Shown: piece by piece, positions 32,801-34,365 of the stretch
How positions within the stretch are numbered: the stretch's first letter is position 1
Layout: each line of letters opens with the position of its first letter
NCBI GenBank assembly: GCA_013288445.1
Contig: JABDBX010000013.1
Location: 1-34,365 of the forward strand
Direction of reading: 5' to 3'
DNA: 34,365 nt
Source: Bacteroidota bacterium
Lineage (GTDB): Bacteria; Bacteroidota; Bacteroidia; Chitinophagales; Chitinophagaceae
The notes under the pieces: generated by a model
What the model saw: only the letters and a program-made list of their open reading frames with translations
What the model was told of the DNA's origin: nothing
Databases searched by the model: none
Program-made: the position numbers and the translations under genes

Positions 32801-34212
32801 ATATGAGCAAGGCCGGGAGAAAGGCTTACCGCGGCACCGGTGCTCGGGTTAATAGTTGCCACTCCAGTATCGAGGCTGCCCCAAACGCCGCCGGGTGTGG
32901 CATCGTAAAGCGTAGTGGGGTCGCCATTGCATACGCTGCTGACCCCGGTTATAGTAGCAGGAGTTGGCAACACAGTTACAGTATGGGTAACTAAGCCGCA
33001 TGAGCCGCCAATGGTGTAAGATATATTAGCGGTTCCCGCAGCAACACCAAGCACACTGCCCGTAGCAGACCCCACAGTAGCGACCGCAGTATTGCTACTG
33101 TTCCACACGCCGCCGGTAGCGGTGTCGGTTATAGATATGTACGACCCGGCGCAGACTGTTGATGGGCCGGAAGAGGGTGGCAGGGTGCTGGTTACGGATA
33201 CTGTGGTGGTTACCGTACAACCTACGGTTGATGTAAACGTGATGGCCGCAGAACCTACGCCTGTGCCTGTGACTATACCTGATAATGCGCCTATTGTGGC
33301 TATCGCTGGATTGCCACTGCTCCAAGTGCCGGTTGTGGTGTCACTGAGGGTGGTGGTGGCACCGGTACATACGCCAGTGGCTCCTATTATATAACCGGGG
33401 TGGGGTAGAAGAGAAAGCGAAATTCCCGCAGCGCCACTTGTACAGCCCGTTGCCATATCTGTAGCCGTTGCTCCGTATGTTCCACTCATAGGTGCAGCGC
33501 CGAAATCAACATAACCTCCGGTACCCGGAATAGCAGAACCTATCGGAGTTGATCCAATGTATAGTTGATAAAAAGCACCTGGAACTGAACTTGCTATTCT
33601 AAGGTCAGTTCCCGGCCCTCCTGTGCATGGGCTACCGCTGCCAATTGTTAGCACAGGGGTAGGAGGTGTGGGGATTATTGATACTGCAATACTATTTAAC
33701 ATAAGCTGTTGACAACCGGATACGAGATTGGTCGCTTTTACTGAATAAACACCCGGCACAGTAAAGATGCCAAAAGAAAATGGGGTACCGCTTGTTGAAA
33801 TTGGAGTACCTATAGCACTGCCACTATACAGCAACTGATAACTATATCCGGCATCAGGGGTGTCGATGACGATGGGTGCGCCTACTCCTCCGGCGCAATA
33901 GCCGCCTTCGCTATAGAGAGAATGACGTTGCGGCAGCGGGTTAACAGAAAACATAGAAGTAACATAGCTGCCGCCAATGGTATAAGTAACTGAAGCTAAA
34001 CCTGCGCTAACGCCGGTGATAACAGCGGTATCGCCCGTGCCAGCTATGGAAATAGTAGCATCCCCGGTACTCCATATGCCGCCCGCAGAGGTGTCGGTGA
34101 GGGTAAGGGTCGCGCCTACGCAAACATTGGCAGCGCCGTTTATAGGGCCTATCTGTGCATAAGAGCAACACGAAACAAAGGATAGGAGCAGCGTAAGGTA
34201 TAGGTATTTCAT
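29827..34212 (-). CDS. Large secreted T9SS protein with Ig-like repeats and DUF7619-like domain
   Basis: A 1461-residue protein with a signal peptide MKYLYLTLLLSFVSCCSYAQ. The N-terminal third (about 20-560) has multiple BID_2/Ig-like modules of the type GATGVCTGATTTLSDTTTGTW ... GVGSAAITFT. At about 975-1115 is a conserved-repeat domain of the DUF11/DUF7619 type (SYDPNLMTVSPAG ... LEYTIDFENTGNDTAHNIYV ... AGIFFDDNPVVMTDT). Two more Ig-like modules follow, then the T9SS sorting domain at about 1376-1461 (IFPNPNNGAFTIRG ... DSIYILRIHS). It is probably a surface adhesin or matrix protein. No catalytic motif was recognised. Confidence 0.92.
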   Translation of the reverse strand: MKYLYLTLLLSFVSCCSYAQIGPINGAANVCVGATLTLTDTSAGGIWSTGDATISIAGTGDTAVITGVSAGLASVTYTIGGSYVTSMFSVNPLPQRHSLYSEGGYCAGGVGAPIVIDTPDAGYSYQLLYSGSAIGTPISTSGTPFSFGIFTVPGVYSVKATNLVSGCQQLMLNSIAVSIIPTPPTPVLTIGSGSPCTGGPGTDLRIASSVPGAFYQLYIGSTPIGSAIPGTGGYVDFGAAPMSGTYGATATDMATGCTSGAAGISLSLLPHPGYIIGATGVCTGATTTLSDTTTGTWSSGNPAIATIGALSGIVTGTGVGSAAITFTSTVGCTVTTTVSVTSTLPPSSGPSTVCAGSYISITDTATGGVWNSSNTAVATVGSATGSVLGVAAGTANISYTIGGSCGLVTHTVTVLPTPATITGVSSVCNGDPTTLYDATPGGVWGSLDTGVATINPSTGAAVSLSPGLAHILYTSGACSAHTIITVDPRPVVTGANIVCVYDTIMLGTSIYGTWTTSDPGIATVDYYGRVTGVTPGAAVITSNAYSTGCATSHPVTVHTTCSGMPVAGIAHLGSPTNCSGNQNKLYLTGYSNICGTGFQWQSSIDSLTWSDVPGATFDSVAVNPEANLYYRCLVKCYSSGMSSYSTLVHVGIYNTITSHGTLNTPSYFCNGPGFLLTTCGIAPGTNVLTYYGDGSHDSVHLFSYSYDSTTTDTILHAYQLSGAYTVKQVLRDGLTRQDSITFSYNYTYCRTLPISFYFDTNGDSVLDAGDGYLYRPITTEVDSNGISIDTITAISGFYYKALGDSGTVYTFRVLSFDTSLHMWSPASGILYDTINAFVNNYPTKYFGFYCSSTTNFNLAIHADMNCGRHWAWGCINVQNTYCTPESTVIVMNFSPKYIFANSSPAPYSVVGNTVTWHMPPVSVYAAYDQWPNIWYNLTIPGLWLVTGDTVNSNYKVNPYTGDVDTTNNYLARVDTIISSYDPNLMTVSPAGNIIPCTKLEYTIDFENTGNDTAHNIYVMDTLSDNIDPHSIKVVSATAVMNITIIKDGPHSIVKFDFPNINLLDSSHYNLCNGQVRFTAMAKTGLPDGATIYNHAGIFFDDNPVVMTDTAINTIGISPINGPSVVCNTQSIRLSDASAGGTWTSGIATTVAGGLVTGISAGTSLITYTIANTCASRSVTKLVTVNPAVTPAVSVSASPTAHDSICEGTTVSFAPTPTNGGTYPTYEWVINGTLIGVGSAYSYTPANGDIVATKLTSSATCALPDTAVGSVTMTVLPYASPSVTIGASAGTHISVGLSDTLVAVATGAGTAPYYQWYINGNPVPGATNQTFIYDHYFNDDVVSCEVTANGMCATSSSSNTITVTLYNNTGINGLDAKQGISIFPNPNNGAFTIRGSVGLETEEVSIEITDMLGQLVYRNKLVASGGNINEPIALSNTFTDSIYILRIHSESGNRVVHFVVGK

Positions 34213-34353
34213 AGTGTGTGGTTTAGAATAGGTAACAAAGTATGGAATATTTGATAATAAAGAGAATTTGTTTAACCCGTTATTAATAAGGCGTGTGGGA
34301 GGGAGGATTTGTTAGGAATGGTGGGAAAATAAGTTTTGATTGGGCGTTTGGCT

Positions 34354-34365
34354 CGATGGGCGATG
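34354..34365. repeat. Partial copy of the CGATGGGCGATG palindrome at the window edge
   Basis: Matches the first 12 bases of the palindrome at 26551-26569 and is cut by the end of the window. The rest of 34213-34353, upstream of the large minus-strand gene, shows nothing further that I recognise. Confidence 0.4.

Overview
The window looks like chromosomal DNA of a Bacteroidota bacterium, most probably a member of the Chitinophagaceae or a close relative. This rests on four large secreted proteins with C-terminal type IX secretion (T9SS) sorting domains, several promoters of the Bacteroidota form TTTG / TAnnTTTG, a collagen-like lipoprotein, and many short palindromic intergenic repeats. The taxonomic call is inference; there is no rRNA in the window, and I saw no tRNA by eye.

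Layout. The left edge cuts a minimal nucleotidyltransferase gene (1-254, minus). A polyhydroxyalkanoate module follows: class III synthase subunit phaC (405), an alpha/beta hydrolase (1717) and, convergent to them, an unusually long phaE-like subunit (2729-4321). phaC carries an apparent one-base frameshift in its last codons. An orphan LuxR-type response regulator (4794-5474) comes next, then two secreted T9SS proteins (an NHL-repeat protein and a 1442-residue lamin-tail protein). A roughly 1 kb gene-free stretch rich in hairpins and with a small cluster of DnaA-box matches leads to the tRNA-modification pair tsaD-trmN6, which overlap by ATGA.

From 14.3 to 23.4 kb all genes are on the minus strand. 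They include a tightly overlapped three-gene unit (Xre/DUF2384 antitoxin, RES toxin, four-helix membrane protein), a NYN-LOTUS RNA-binding/nuclease-type protein, and a compact run: Wzz-like membrane protein, two B12-type radical SAM proteins, a SPASM radical SAM protein, a SAM methyltransferase, a small ORF and a transaldolase. The core of that run is the least familiar gene set here and the best candidate for an undescribed modification pathway, perhaps acting on an envelope lipid, glycan or peptide.

The right third holds a collagen-like lipoprotein, a second NHL/T9SS protein, a TraB/GumN-family protein with an 8-bp tandem repeat directly before its start codon, RNase P RNA (rnpB, plus strand), a small heat-shock protein, a ParE/RelE-type toxin with a 56-codon antitoxin gene, and a 1461-residue T9SS adhesin-like protein.

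Non-coding repeats are abundant. There are two oppositely oriented copies of a 159-170 bp element with terminal inverted repeats (1522-1680 and 24405-24574), a second such element (27707-27855), a cluster of CCCCTAAAGGGG palindromes after rnpB, and hairpin strings at 4.7 kb and 11.7-12.1 kb. No transposase, CRISPR array or complete insertion sequence was seen.
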